DNA of 64,000 bases from Methanosarcina sp. 2.H.T.1A.6 (GTDB lineage Archaea; Halobacteriota; Methanosarcinia; Methanosarcinales; Methanosarcinaceae), in the NCBI RefSeq assembly GCF_000979455.1, contig NZ_JJOY01000005.1:62001-126000 (forward strand). Reading direction: 5' to 3'. Below the pieces are notes generated by a model. That model did not search any database. It saw nothing but the letters and a program-made list of their open reading frames with translations, and had not been told where the DNA came from. A program made the position numbers and the translations under genes. The first letter of the stretch is position 1, and each line of letters starts with the position of its first letter. This document shows, piece after piece, positions 54,788 through 63,862 of the stretch.

Positions 54788-55008
54788 AAAGGATTCCGAG
54801 TTTCTCATGATATACACGAGCTCACGTTCTAATACATTTTTCCTGAAGACTCCTCTGAGAAACCTTTATTTTTATCTTTTTTTATTATAGCCTTTAAGGC
54901 AGGGGACTTACAGACAGAGGGTTGATGCCAATCGGGAGGATGTTTTTCTTCCATACTAATACACAACTTATAATAGGTATAAATACTTTCAATTACAGGA
55001 GGGTTGAA

Positions 55009-55767
55009 ATGCAAAAAAATGGATACCGTATTCAGTTTACATCATCCCGAATCAGAGATCTCATGTACAGGACTACATTTGATCCGAAGAAAATGGATGG
55101 AGACGTCATACTTAATCTCTCGCTTATCGATAAAAAAGACTTGGACGATGTGCTCGGGATCTTCAAGATGGTTATCTCAAGCGGACTTTCCGTGACCCCT
55201 TACGTAAAAGTAATTTCCGAAGGGGAATCAATCGGAAACCTGACCATTGAAAACGGAAAGGTAGGGGTCGGGACTGTTTGCAGTATAACTATTGACGGCG
55301 TACTGCTAAAAGCAGGAATTCCTGTAAATCCGAAGCTTGGCGGTGTTGTCCAGATACGAAACGGAATTCCTGTACGTTTTACCGATGTGCTGACATATGT
55401 AAGTACAACTGTAGATCCCCTGGAAGTCCTGATGTCTCAGGGAATCACTTCCGTATCTGAAATGCTCAGGACAGGTTCAGGCAAGGTTCTCGCAAACCTG
55501 AGGGAAGCTCCCATGGTTGCAAGAGATGCGATTGAAAGTAGCCTTTCTGACCTTCTTGATGCAGGCTTCAGCGGAATTCTGGAAGTGGGAGAACCAAACA
55601 CAAGAGTTCTTGATGTCCCTATTGAGAGAGACCACCTCGGAATAGTTGTCATTGGAGGAACAAATCCGATGGCTGTTGTGCAGGAGTATGGAATTCCTAT
55701 AGACACAAGCGCAATGTCAAGGTTAATTTCTTTCAAGGAAATGAGCCGGATCGAAGATCTGGTCTGA
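55009..55767 (+). CDS. NrpR-type regulatory domain protein without HTH (NrpRII-like)
   Basis: A 252-residue protein that is a single NrpR regulatory domain (DUF128): [81 protein letters not shown] and [11 protein letters not shown]. NrpR represses nitrogen-fixation and glutamine-synthetase genes and senses 2-oxoglutarate. Because no winged helix is present, it resembles the NrpRII partner described in M. mazei, which works with a DNA-binding NrpRI. A strong AGGAGGG lies 5 bases before ATG 55009, and a TATA-like TATAATAGGTATAAATAC lies just upstream, giving a short leader. Confidence 0.85.
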   Translation: MQKNGYRIQFTSSRIRDLMYRTTFDPKKMDGDVILNLSLIDKKDLDDVLGIFKMVISSGLSVTPYVKVISEGESIGNLTIENGKVGVGTVCSITIDGVLLKAGIPVNPKLGGVVQIRNGIPVRFTDVLTYVSTTVDPLEVLMSQGITSVSEMLRTGSGKVLANLREAPMVARDAIESSLSDLLDAGFSGILEVGEPNTRVLDVPIERDHLGIVVIGGTNPMAVVQEYGIPIDTSAMSRLISFKEMSRIEDLV

Positions 55768-55878
55768 AACCTGCTTATTACCTCTATTCCAGAAACCCCC
55801 GTCCTTCATTCACCGAGCCTTGAATTTGCTTTTCGTGGTATCCGGCTTTCCGGAATGATTTCCGGAGGGCAGCCTACA

Positions 55879-57279
55879 TTATCTTGAATTTGCTTTCCGT
55901 CGAAGCTGTTCTCCTATGAAAAGGTCCAGCTTTCGGGCAAACTCTTCTTTTACGTTCTCAGGAATAGTTGCCCCTGCGGCAATATCGTGTCCGCCGCCTG
56001 CCCCGCCGACTTCTGCCGAGACAGTTGACATTGCTTCAGATAAGTTTACTCCTCTGCGGATCAGGTCCTGCGTCCCTCTTGCTGAGACCTTAACTCCTCC
56101 CTCTGTTTTTGCAAAGGCAATAATTGGAAGATTCCTGTTTTCAACTATTGTGGAACTCATGCCTGCAATTATTCCTACAATGGTTTCCTTTATCTGCGAA
56201 CCTGCATCAAAGTACTGGATGTTATTGAGCTGAGTAATGCCATTTTCTTTTACGTACAGAAGCCCGTTAACGAGGTTTTGCCTGTGTTCAGCAAGCAGTT
56301 TTTTGGCATCTTCGTAGGCGTTTTCCCTGTCCCCCATGCAGACTGCAAGCCCGATGTCAGCATGGTCGTACCGGGCAGTAGCATTGAGAAGAGTGGAAAA
56401 CTCTGATGCATCTCTCATTTCCGTTCCTTCCTTTTCATTGAGAAGGACGTACACCTCGCCTATCAGGCGCTCGATCCTGTATGACGGTATTCCTGATTTA
56501 AGGCAATACTGGATAAGCCCTGAGACAATTTTCTGTTTTTCCGAAACCTCAAGTTCTATCCAGCGCCTCCAGCGCTCGTCCTGACTGTGGCGAATATTCA
56601 GGGAATGAAGAAATTCTATGCAAGCTTCTTCATCTCCGGTAAGTCCGGGAAGGTAAGGATCGGAAGAGTACTGCAGAAGTTTGTAGATTGGGCGGGTCTG
56701 CTTTCCGAACAGGGTCAGGTCTTTTTTGAATTCGAGGTTCCCTCCTCTCACTCCTTCTTCCAGAATTTCCCTGTTAATTCCTACAAGCTGCCCCATTTTC
56801 AGGTGCTGCATATCCCCTACAGCCCCTACTATGGCAAGTGAGGAAAGGTCCCTGTTTTTTCCGAGGGCTGAAGCCAGAAGGTAAGTGGTTCCAGAACCGC
56901 TCAGTTCGTAAGAACCGTTCGCCCCAAAAAGGTGTGGGTTGAGGTGAAACTCCAGAGTTCCCTGAGGCTGGTGGTGGTCTGAGACAACAGCATTGATCCT
57001 GCGGGATTTTATATGTTCGCACATCCCGCTTCCGAGATCCGTAAAAACTATTAACTCATGGTTTTCGTCTGCGAGAGTGTCAAGGGCTTTTTCATCGAGT
57101 TGCTTTACAAAACGTGCTGTATATTCGATATTTCCCCTTTCAAGAGCTGTGCAGATTATCCCTGCAGAAGTCAGTCCGTCTGCATCTATATGAGATACTA
57201 CATGCACTGACCTGTGTTTTCTTATCTCTTCGGCACACCTGCCGGCTTCTTTTCTAAATGCTTCCATAATTTCAGTCAT
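55879..57279 (-). CDS. Archaeal RecJ-like DHH phosphoesterase
   Basis: A 466-residue single-strand nuclease-like protein. SHIDADGLTSAG (about 28-39), IVFTDLGSGM and VVSDHHQPQG (DHH motif, about 95-104) make the two-metal site. LAIVGAVGDMQ follows. The C-terminal DHHA1 domain has VSAEVGGAGGGHDIAAGAT. Archaeal RecJ-like proteins (GAN and relatives) associate with the CMG replisome or act in repair and RNA decay. GGAG lies 6 bases before the ATG. A PD-(D/E)XK protein gene ends 32 bases upstream. Confidence 0.9.
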   Translation of the reverse strand: MTEIMEAFRKEAGRCAEEIRKHRSVHVVSHIDADGLTSAGIICTALERGNIEYTARFVKQLDEKALDTLADENHELIVFTDLGSGMCEHIKSRRINAVVSDHHQPQGTLEFHLNPHLFGANGSYELSGSGTTYLLASALGKNRDLSSLAIVGAVGDMQHLKMGQLVGINREILEEGVRGGNLEFKKDLTLFGKQTRPIYKLLQYSSDPYLPGLTGDEEACIEFLHSLNIRHSQDERWRRWIELEVSEKQKIVSGLIQYCLKSGIPSYRIERLIGEVYVLLNEKEGTEMRDASEFSTLLNATARYDHADIGLAVCMGDRENAYEDAKKLLAEHRQNLVNGLLYVKENGITQLNNIQYFDAGSQIKETIVGIIAGMSSTIVENRNLPIIAFAKTEGGVKVSARGTQDLIRRGVNLSEAMSTVSAEVGGAGGGHDIAAGATIPENVKEEFARKLDLFIGEQLRRKANSR

Positions 57280-57311
57280 TACTTTCTCCGAGATTCTCTG
57301 CTAGCTTCAGT

Positions 57312-57815
57312 TTAACTGTCTTTTTCCCAGCGATTTTTTCTTCCCCATTCTTTAGGGTTTATCATGTAATCTTTTCCATCTCTTTTCATTTCCGGAAAAT
57401 TTCGGATTTCCTGTATTGTTAGTTTAAGATTTTTTGCATGATAACTCTTCTCCAGCTCTTCCCAGGGGACCATATATGCTTCCCTGTCATGACCTGTCCC
57501 GAGGCGAAGCTCTACTGCAAGGAATCCCCTCCTTCCCGATCTATTCAGGTAGTCTGAAATCCTGTCTATTTGATGGATGCCTTTTTTGTCTACAGTAAAA
57601 TGCTGGGTGAAGTAAAGTGCGTTTGCTCCTTTCTCCACAGAGATACTTTTACATTCGATCCCCAGGTACAGGTCAGGGTCAAGGGAATCTACAAGCACGT
57701 CAAGGAACTGAGAAGTAAACCTGTGTTGCTTAAGCCGGTAGGAGATGGCTCTTATGCCTTTTTCCTCAATGTATGCGTTAAATGAGTTTACAAGCACATG
57801 TTCGAACTCGGTCAT
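57312..57815 (-). CDS. PD-(D/E)XK nuclease-like protein, Hjc-related
   Basis: A 167-residue protein with a plausible restriction-endonuclease fold. An N-terminal helix (FEHVLVNSFNAYIEEKG) leads to a Asp-containing strand (FLDVLVDSLDPDLYLGIECKS) supplying D...E-x-K. A following helix (DRISDYLNRSG) and a strand (RGFLAVELRLG) resemble the archaeal Holliday-junction resolvase Hjc but the protein is longer and the start differs from classical Hjc. It lies directly upstream of, and probably cotranscribed with, the RecJ-like gene, consistent with recombination or repair. Confidence 0.65.
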   Translation of the reverse strand: MTEFEHVLVNSFNAYIEEKGIRAISYRLKQHRFTSQFLDVLVDSLDPDLYLGIECKSISVEKGANALYFTQHFTVDKKGIHQIDRISDYLNRSGRRGFLAVELRLGTGHDREAYMVPWEELEKSYHAKNLKLTIQEIRNFPEMKRDGKDYMINPKEWGRKNRWEKDS

Positions 57816-58459
57816 AAAATCCGTTCTCCTGTTTTTCTCTATTTTACTTAAGCTTTTTATTTAAAACATAAGGGCAATGCCCGGGTTTATTTTCTATTTT
57901 CTTTCGGATAGCAAAGATGATACAGACGGGAAACATATTATGAATTCCAGTAGCACTATAATGCATGTGGACAATAGATAATGAATGCTGGTGGCACAGG
58001 TATGCATACCGAAGACAGATAATATGGGTTTTAGGGTAGGTTTCTGGTAAGAGTAAAGATGTTATCGGTCAGGCACTGATAAAAGTAATGCATATCAGGC
58101 TCAGTAATATTTCTACATCAATAATATTCTTGTATCACTGGTAGTTGCTAAAATGTACTGATGTATGAAATAAGGTTCCTGTATGAGAAAATATCTAATT
58201 ACATCTAATTTGTTATTTCTAAAAGAAATTTTTATCCTGAAGGATAGTTTTCTTTAAAAGCTTGCTGGTGACTGGAACTCTTAAATTAATTAATTCCGAG
58301 AGACACGTTTTCCGATACATTTTTTCCTGCATCAGCTCTGGAACTTATAGGATTTGCTTCAGGATATGTCTCTGAATATTTAAAAAAAGTTTAAGCAGGG
58401 AATTCTGCCGGAGAATGAACGCCGATCAGAATTTTGATCGGCTTATTTAGAACTTTATT
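57816..58459. other. Spacer with diverged repeat and hairpin
   Basis: No gene is supported. A diverged repeat of about 41 bp (ending GATAAT near 57980 and 58021) is visible. A perfect hairpin, GCCGATCA...TGATCGGC (58421-58442), lies 18 bases past the DUF1699 stop and is a likely terminator for that gene. Confidence 0.55.
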
Positions 58460-58855
58460 TTAATTTGATATGATAAAGGTTACAAACTCCGGGCTGAGCC
58501 TTGTTTCCCTTACAAGTCTTTCTATAGTGTCTTCATCGGAGTTTCCCTCTTCTTTCAGTTCCTTTATACGGTCAAATACATGTTGGGAAACTTCGGAATA
58601 TTCGTTAATGTCTTTTCTGTGGCCCCACACATCGCCCTCAAGCAAAGCAATGTTCTGCATCGATAGATACATCTGTGCAGAACTGGAAATCGTTCTCTTG
58701 TATGAGCTTGGGATGTGGATCGCTTTTACTTCTGGACACTTCAGAATGAGCTTAAAAATGTCCTTGTTGGATGGTCTGAATGCAAGATGGACAATTTCCT
58801 CATTGAGTTTTAAAGTGTCAATTTCTTCTTTTGAGCTTACAACTCTAATTTTCAT
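58460..58855 (-). CDS. DUF1699 family protein
   Basis: A 131-residue soluble protein: MKIRVVSSKEEIDTLKLNEEIVHLAFRPS, VKAIHIPSSYKRTISSSAQMYL, EGDVWGHRKDINEY and a charged C-terminal helical part (IKELKEEGNSDEDTIERLV). This pattern is that of DUF1699, known mainly from Methanosarcina and of unknown function. ATG 58855 has GGTG 6 bases upstream; a GTG at 58864 overlaps that site. Its promoter region contains GTTTGATTTAGG repeats. Confidence 0.8.
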   Translation of the reverse strand: MKIRVVSSKEEIDTLKLNEEIVHLAFRPSNKDIFKLILKCPEVKAIHIPSSYKRTISSSAQMYLSMQNIALLEGDVWGHRKDINEYSEVSQHVFDRIKELKEEGNSDEDTIERLVRETRLSPEFVTFIISN

Positions 58856-58879
58856 TTTTATCACCGCTCTTTCCAGGTT

Positions 58880-58980
58880 TTTTAGAGTTTGTTTTAGGGT
58901 TTGATTTAGGGTTTGATTTAGGGTTTAATTTAAGGTTTCTCAGGTTTGATTTAGGGTTTCTCAGGTTTAATTTTGGGTTT
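58880..58980. repeat. Imperfect GTTTGATTTAG-type repeats upstream of DUF1699
   Basis: About eight copies of the core (A/T)GGTTT, most inside GGTTTGATTTA or GGTTTCTCA units of 11-15 bp, occupy 58880-58980. This is directly upstream of the minus-strand DUF1699 start. The T-rich, GGTTT-phased pattern resembles telomeric repeats by chance and could be a regulatory array. Confidence 0.75.
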
Positions 58981-59339
58981 GTTTTTGTCTTTAAAATTCA
59001 AAACATGAGTGGGGTTTTCGGAGCTGATATATTACGTTTTTTATTATGTTAATGTCTCATAATATTTATTTTTTTATGAATGTTTTTTTATTTTTATTTT
59101 AATCAAAAATTTATTCTTGAAACCAAATCTCTTAATTGCCTCATGTTTTGCATTTTATAATTATTTTCTTTTTCAGGTTTATATAGTTCATATATTACGG
59201 ATTTACCTTAAAATGTGACCCGTAGTTTTTTCTGAAGCTTTAAGAGTATTTTTCGGAAAACCAAAAGTTGACATCTTTATATTTTTTATATAACTTGTAA
59301 ATATTTTGTACAATTCGTGAAGACGGGTATACGATATTG

Positions 59340-59430
59340 TACCATACTATTTAACATTTCTCTGTAAATCTCCCTGTTAAATGTGTAGATTCGAATGCGC
59401 TGGACAGGGAGTCCAGTTTAATAATTATTT
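59340..59430 (+). ncRNA. Candidate small RNA with terminal hairpin and T-tract
   Basis: In a 1.4-kb gene-free stretch, ACATTT (59354-59359) can pair with AAATGT (59379-59384). CTGGAC-AGGGA-GTCCAG (59400-59416) then forms a perfect hairpin followed by TTTAATAATTATTTTTTAT, a terminator shape. A TATA-like ATACGATATTGT lies upstream near 59330. Nothing else is visible in 58990-60030. Expression is inferred only. Confidence 0.35.
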
Positions 59431-60031
59431 TTTATAGGTTGTCTTTCCTCATTTTATAGGTACTTAGAACAGAATATTCCTCCCCAATCATTTTTATATT
59501 TTTCATTTTCTATATAACCCCCCGCATTCTCTAAAATTGATATTTTAACTGAATTTTTTTTTATAATGAACTCTTTAGTCTCTGGTTAGTTTAATTTTAC
59601 TAACGCAGAAATTTTGACTTGCGCTTTAATATTATTATTCAGTTGACTTACTTTATTTACACAGTACTATTTATATTTTTACATTAATTATATTTGAGAG
59701 ACCTTATATCTTTAAAATATAAGTGGTTATTATAAGGGAAAAGTTATAATAACCAATTTTATCAATTTCTCTTTATTGCCTTGCTTGTTGAGGTTTTAGC
59801 CCTTTTTTCCTCTTAACTTTTTAGACCCAAATCGAAACCCTGGTCTACTCTACAACTAAAAAACCAAAGTTCCATATTTATCCTATTGAATTTTATTAAA
59901 ATGTTTTTACAAATTAATATTTATATATTTTTCTTTACTCTACTTTTTTAAACCCAAAATCTGAAATAAACTGTCAGGAGCAAGCTGATAAAAAGTCCCG
60001 TTTTTATAAAAATCTATTATAATAATATCCG

Positions 60032-60300
60032 GTGTATAAAGGGAGTTGAAAAAATAGTTAGTGGGGAAGCCAGACACTTGAAACATAATGTGGGGAGAAA
60101 ACGGTAAGTGCTTAAGATGGTGTTCCCGGATGTATTCTGATAGATGCTAGAAAAGCAAATATAGTGCCAAAAAGTCCCTATAAGGACAACTATATGCAGG
60201 AATCTCAAGGGTTCCAGTAACTCTGGATAGGTTCAGGAACCCAAAAGGTTGTGTAAAGTACCGGTGGAAAACTCAGTTTAAGGCATGTAGTGGAAGATAG
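60032..60300 (+). ncRNA. Structured RNA, possible 5' remnant of a group II intron
   Basis: No ORF is present. GTGTATAAAGGG resembles a group II intron 5' end (GUGYG). The block GGGGAAGCCAGACACTT ... AAGTGCTTAAGATGGTGTTCCC can fold with GGGAA/TTCCC (near 60063 and 60133) and CACTT/AAGTG. GGGTTCC (about 60207) pairs with GGAACCC (about 60236). This pattern recalls domain I of bacterial CL-type introns, which Methanosarcina carry. No domain V, reverse transcriptase or 3' boundary is present, so if correct it is a truncated piece. It ends just before the convergent elp3 stop. Confidence 0.35.
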
Positions 60301-60308
60301 CCATCTTT

Positions 60309-61952
60309 TTAGCCCCTCAGAGTTTTTGACATATAAGCTCCGTCAAGAGTATATCCGAGTTTTCGGTAGTATTCCCTGGCACCTATTCCACTGATTATTG
60401 CAAGTTTCCTGTAGCCGGATTCATATGCCGTTTTTTCAGCGTGCTCAATAAGTTCTTTTCCATAGCCCCGGTGCTGCCATTCCTTTTGTTTTGCCCCTTT
60501 TCCTACAGGTACCATGGAGCCGTAAACGTGCAGTTCTCTTATAAGGGCAGAGTCCTGGAGTTCCTGGCGATGGGGGGTAGCCGGGAAGCGCAAACGCGTA
60601 AAACCTATAAGGACATCTGCCGAAAGGTCCTCAAAAGCAATGAAATGTTCTGTACCGTTACAGGCTTCGTAAGTTTCCATCGTAAGCTCGATGTCTTTCT
60701 CGTTTATCCCTCTCCCTTTCAAGCTATTGTGCCCGACTTCCCTACAGCGTATACAGTGGCATTTGCCTCCTTTTTCCCGAAGTTTTTCCTCTGCAAGCTG
60801 CCTGAGGTTACTCTTTCTGACGCCTGCAAATATTTGATTGGCGGGAATATCACGCTGGATGCGCTGGAGTCTTACCCATTTAGGCAGGACAGCTTTTATG
60901 TCTGCAACAAGTTCTGCAGCCTCTTCATCTGAAAGTGCCTGATATTCCCCGTTTTCCCACATTCTGTGCAGAGGGGTGCCTTCAGTTACAAGGGTTGGAT
61001 AAATTTTGAGGTAATCCGGCATGAAACGCGGATCTTCAAAGAGCTTTTTAAACCCTCTCAGGTCGAGTTGTGAATCTGATCCCGGGAGGTGGGGCATCAT
61101 GTGAAAGCCTACCTTAAATGCGCTGTCTCTTAAAACTTGGTTAGCCCTTACAATTTCTGCAACACCATGTCCTCTCTGCATTCTGGTTAAGACAAAGTCA
61201 TAAACACTCTGGACTCCAAGCTCGACTTTTGTTCCTCCAAGCCTGAGGAACTCGTCCACATGTTCTTCTCTTGCCCAGTCGGGACGTGTCTCAAATGTTA
61301 TTCCCACGTTACGGATATCAGCTATTTCGTTAGCTTTCTGAACCTCTTCAAGCGGAATGTAAGGGACTGATTTTCCGATCTTCCAGGCATTTTCCCTCCA
61401 TTCAGCGCCTGTGAGATCGTTCATTGCTTCAAGGCAACGTTTGCTAAACCATTCCTGATAGTCGAGGCTGCGTGCTGAAAATGTGCCTCCCATAACTATC
61501 AGCTCTACCTTCTCCACATCGTGGCCGATCTCCCTTAGCTGAGATAGCCTGGACTGAACCTGGGCGTAAGGGTCGAACTCGTGTTGAATGGCTCTCATTG
61601 CTGCAGGTTCTTTTCCCATGTAGCTCTGAGGGGATTTAAATGCTGATTTTGGGCCTCCCGGGCAGGGCAGACAAACTCCATGAGGGCATGGGGCGGGAGA
61701 GGTCATTACAGCAATTACTGCAACTCCGGAAATTGTCCTTACGGGTTTTCGCCTGAGGAACTCCTTTATTAGGGCCCGCTCTTCAGGTGTACCCTGCATA
61801 ATGATATCTCCATTTCTGGGCAGGCTGGCAAGATGATGTCTCTTACTCACATCTTTTTTTTCTTTGTTCAACTGGACTTCGTCTTTTATTTCACCGGCAA
61901 GTACCTTTTCAAGTACACTTCTGCAGGCCCTGTTATAATCAGCTTCCTTCAT
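60309..61952 (-). CDS. elp3: Elp3, tRNA uridine(34) acetyl/carboxymethyl-modifying enzyme
   Basis: A 547-residue protein with radical SAM and lysine-acetyltransferase-like domains. The Fe-S cysteines are C89, C94 and C97 in CPHGVCLPCPGG. Next come VELIVMGGTFSA, ITFETRPDW, KVELGVQSVYD and HMMPHLPGSD. The C-terminus is a GNAT fold (HRGYGKELIEHAEK, the acetyl-CoA site, then ISGIGAREYYRKLGY). It makes the cm5U-type modification of wobble uridine in tRNA using acetyl-CoA and SAM. GGAATATGAA precedes the ATG. Confidence 0.95.
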   Translation of the reverse strand: MKEADYNRACRSVLEKVLAGEIKDEVQLNKEKKDVSKRHHLASLPRNGDIIMQGTPEERALIKEFLRRKPVRTISGVAVIAVMTSPAPCPHGVCLPCPGGPKSAFKSPQSYMGKEPAAMRAIQHEFDPYAQVQSRLSQLREIGHDVEKVELIVMGGTFSARSLDYQEWFSKRCLEAMNDLTGAEWRENAWKIGKSVPYIPLEEVQKANEIADIRNVGITFETRPDWAREEHVDEFLRLGGTKVELGVQSVYDFVLTRMQRGHGVAEIVRANQVLRDSAFKVGFHMMPHLPGSDSQLDLRGFKKLFEDPRFMPDYLKIYPTLVTEGTPLHRMWENGEYQALSDEEAAELVADIKAVLPKWVRLQRIQRDIPANQIFAGVRKSNLRQLAEEKLREKGGKCHCIRCREVGHNSLKGRGINEKDIELTMETYEACNGTEHFIAFEDLSADVLIGFTRLRFPATPHRQELQDSALIRELHVYGSMVPVGKGAKQKEWQHRGYGKELIEHAEKTAYESGYRKLAIISGIGAREYYRKLGYTLDGAYMSKTLRG

Positions 61953-62389
61953 TTCATATTCCGTCTTTCCGGCATTTATTCCCGGCTATTTCTTTCGGCA
62001 GCAGTTTCTGATGAAAGTGGTTTGAGACTGATCTCTAAGTAATGGAATTCCCTTAACGGATTTTTTAAATTTTCGTTAGTCTGAATTTCCAATAAACTTG
62101 CTTTATCTAAATATTGAAACCTGCTGCTGTACCTCTCTAAAAAAAGATAATTTTCGATCTTTATCTTTTATACTAAAGATCGTTTGTTTGAATTTTCATT
62201 TTTTATTGTATAGCACACTCAATTTTTGCTGTTGTATTGTTATTGTATTATATCTATAGACACAACGTTGAGTATAGTACATGCATAATGACGACTGAAC
62301 CATCTCGCAGGCATGTCTGTATCGTGTGCTTGATTGTTTTTTCCAGACCTTTTTATTTACTTCTCTAACCATCCGCAGGTCCAGTTTGA
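61953..62389. other. AT-rich spacer upstream of elp3
   Basis: No gene is seen. TATA-like sequence (AAAGATAAAAGAT, minus strand near 62160-62175) is too loose to assign as the elp3 promoter. Confidence 0.35.
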
Positions 62390-62965
62390 TCAGCAGATGT
62401 CGTATCCGATGATAAAAGTCCCCTGCCCTACCCGCGGCTTGAGGCCCATTACAGACCTGATGTACTCGTCTGAAGGGGTGGATGGGGACGCGAGCACGGT
62501 ATTAGCCACGTTGCTCACACATTCTACTTCTTTACAACTCTGGGGAGGGAGTACAACAGTCATCGGTTCTTTTTTTGTGCTCTGCGGCTTTGGTACTGCA
62601 TTTCTGTAAATTACAAAATTTCCCATCACCATCATATCCTTGCAATTTTTACATTCTTCGAGTTTTTCGGGGTCATAGACATCTTCACCTACTTTCTCCC
62701 CATACTGCATTAGAATGACATTTGGTCCCTCTGGCCAGACGTAGTCCATGTTGGTTGTAAAGGCTATGATTACCTGGCGTTTGAAAACCTCTTTGATCCC
62801 CTGGTTATCTCCGATTCCCATGCCCATCAAGACCGCCCCTTCGGCTTTTTTCTCGAGCTCAAATATTTTCTCTTTATCTTCTTCATTCAAAATGTATGTA
62901 TCTTCCACGCCTTTGATGGCTTTAATCCTGCAGAGGACATTCTGGATAATATCTTGACATTCCAA
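62390..62965 (-). CDS. Hypothetical Cys-containing protein (191 aa)
   Basis: No family is recognised with confidence. It is a soluble alpha/beta protein: GAVLMGMGIGDNQGIKEVFK, QVIIAFTTNMDYVWPEG, a paired-cysteine motif EECKNCKDMM near residue 107, then VVLPPQSCKEVECVSNVANT and GLKPRVGQGTFIIGYDIC at the end. The spaced cysteines (C-x2-C and C-x3-C) suggest metal or thiol chemistry, as in methanogen-specific redox proteins. TTG 62965 is the start, with GGGGT 7 bases upstream; the nearby ATG is out of frame. Confidence 0.6.
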   Translation of the reverse strand: MECQDIIQNVLCRIKAIKGVEDTYILNEEDKEKIFELEKKAEGAVLMGMGIGDNQGIKEVFKRQVIIAFTTNMDYVWPEGPNVILMQYGEKVGEDVYDPEKLEECKNCKDMMVMGNFVIYRNAVPKPQSTKKEPMTVVLPPQSCKEVECVSNVANTVLASPSTPSDEYIRSVMGLKPRVGQGTFIIGYDIC

Positions 62966-63622
62966 AGCTGATACCCCATGTTGTTTTTAATCCTATGTTG
63001 CATTGTTCAGGTATAAAATATGATCTTATATAGGTTATCTGTATAATGTCAGGTGCCTTATTTTCAGGGCATCCTTTCTTCAGACTATTTTCTACTCTTT
63101 TCTTTTATATATTTTTCTTATATTATATTTCATCTATTATATCGTCAATTTCTAATATTCTGTATGATTATACTATACCCCGAGTAAAATAGACAATTTT
63201 CGGCTTTTATTTTTATAAAAATTATAAAAGTCCGTGCGATAAATAACTGAATTGTTTCAAAAGTTTATTTTCACTTTTACCCATAATCCTCTGATTTGCC
63301 AGCTTTACCTTACTATTTTCTGAACTGATCTTTTTTCCTGCTGGACGATGTGCTCAGTAACAGAGCACATGTAAAATGCACACCCTATTATAGAGTTTCA
63401 AGCCTAGTATCTTTTTGGAAGATGCCTGACAACATATAATATGGGACGTATTCAGACTGTATAAATTATCACTCCCTGCTCAGGTTATGCAGTTGAGAAA
63501 AGGATGGCATGTGCGAAGTGTCGATATTTTTCCTGATTTCAGAAGTTTTCAAAATGGATAAATATCAAATAAATGGTGTTTTTACATAATCATTTTTTAA
63601 AATTAGTATTGTTTCAAATTAT
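62966..63622. other. AT-rich spacer
   Basis: No gene, hairpin or repeat of note is seen across about 650 bases. Several T-rich runs occur around 63100-63250. Confidence 0.4.
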
Positions 63623-63796
63623 TTAGTTACTCCTCTCTAAACACATTACCTTTTTTCCATAGTGTTTTATAAGTATTTCTACTTCATCTTCTCTGTTAAC
63701 CTCTGACGAATATTCTGCCCGGGTTCTTTCGACATTTACCGTCATTTGTATCGTTGTTTTGCGCTTTTCTTCTTCAATTCCCCTGAAATAGACCAC
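63623..63796 (-). CDS. Small charged protein (57 aa), hypothetical
   Basis: GTG 63796 opens a 57-residue frame: MVYFRGIEEEKRKTTIQMTV, then NVERTRAEYSSEVNREDEVE, then ILIKHYGKKVMCLERSN to TAA 63623. Codon use and charge balance look coding, with alternating beta-strand-like segments. An AT-rich element (AATTGCATTATTAAATC) lies about 10-25 bases upstream of the start, so a leaderless mRNA is possible. A shorter start at ATG 63745 is also possible. No family is recognised. Confidence 0.5.
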   Translation of the reverse strand: MVYFRGIEEEKRKTTIQMTVNVERTRAEYSSEVNREDEVEILIKHYGKKVMCLERSN

Positions 63797-63862
63797 AAAA
63801 GATTTAATAATGCAATTATTTTATAGAACACTTGTAATCCAATTTAGAGGGATAAGGAGGGA

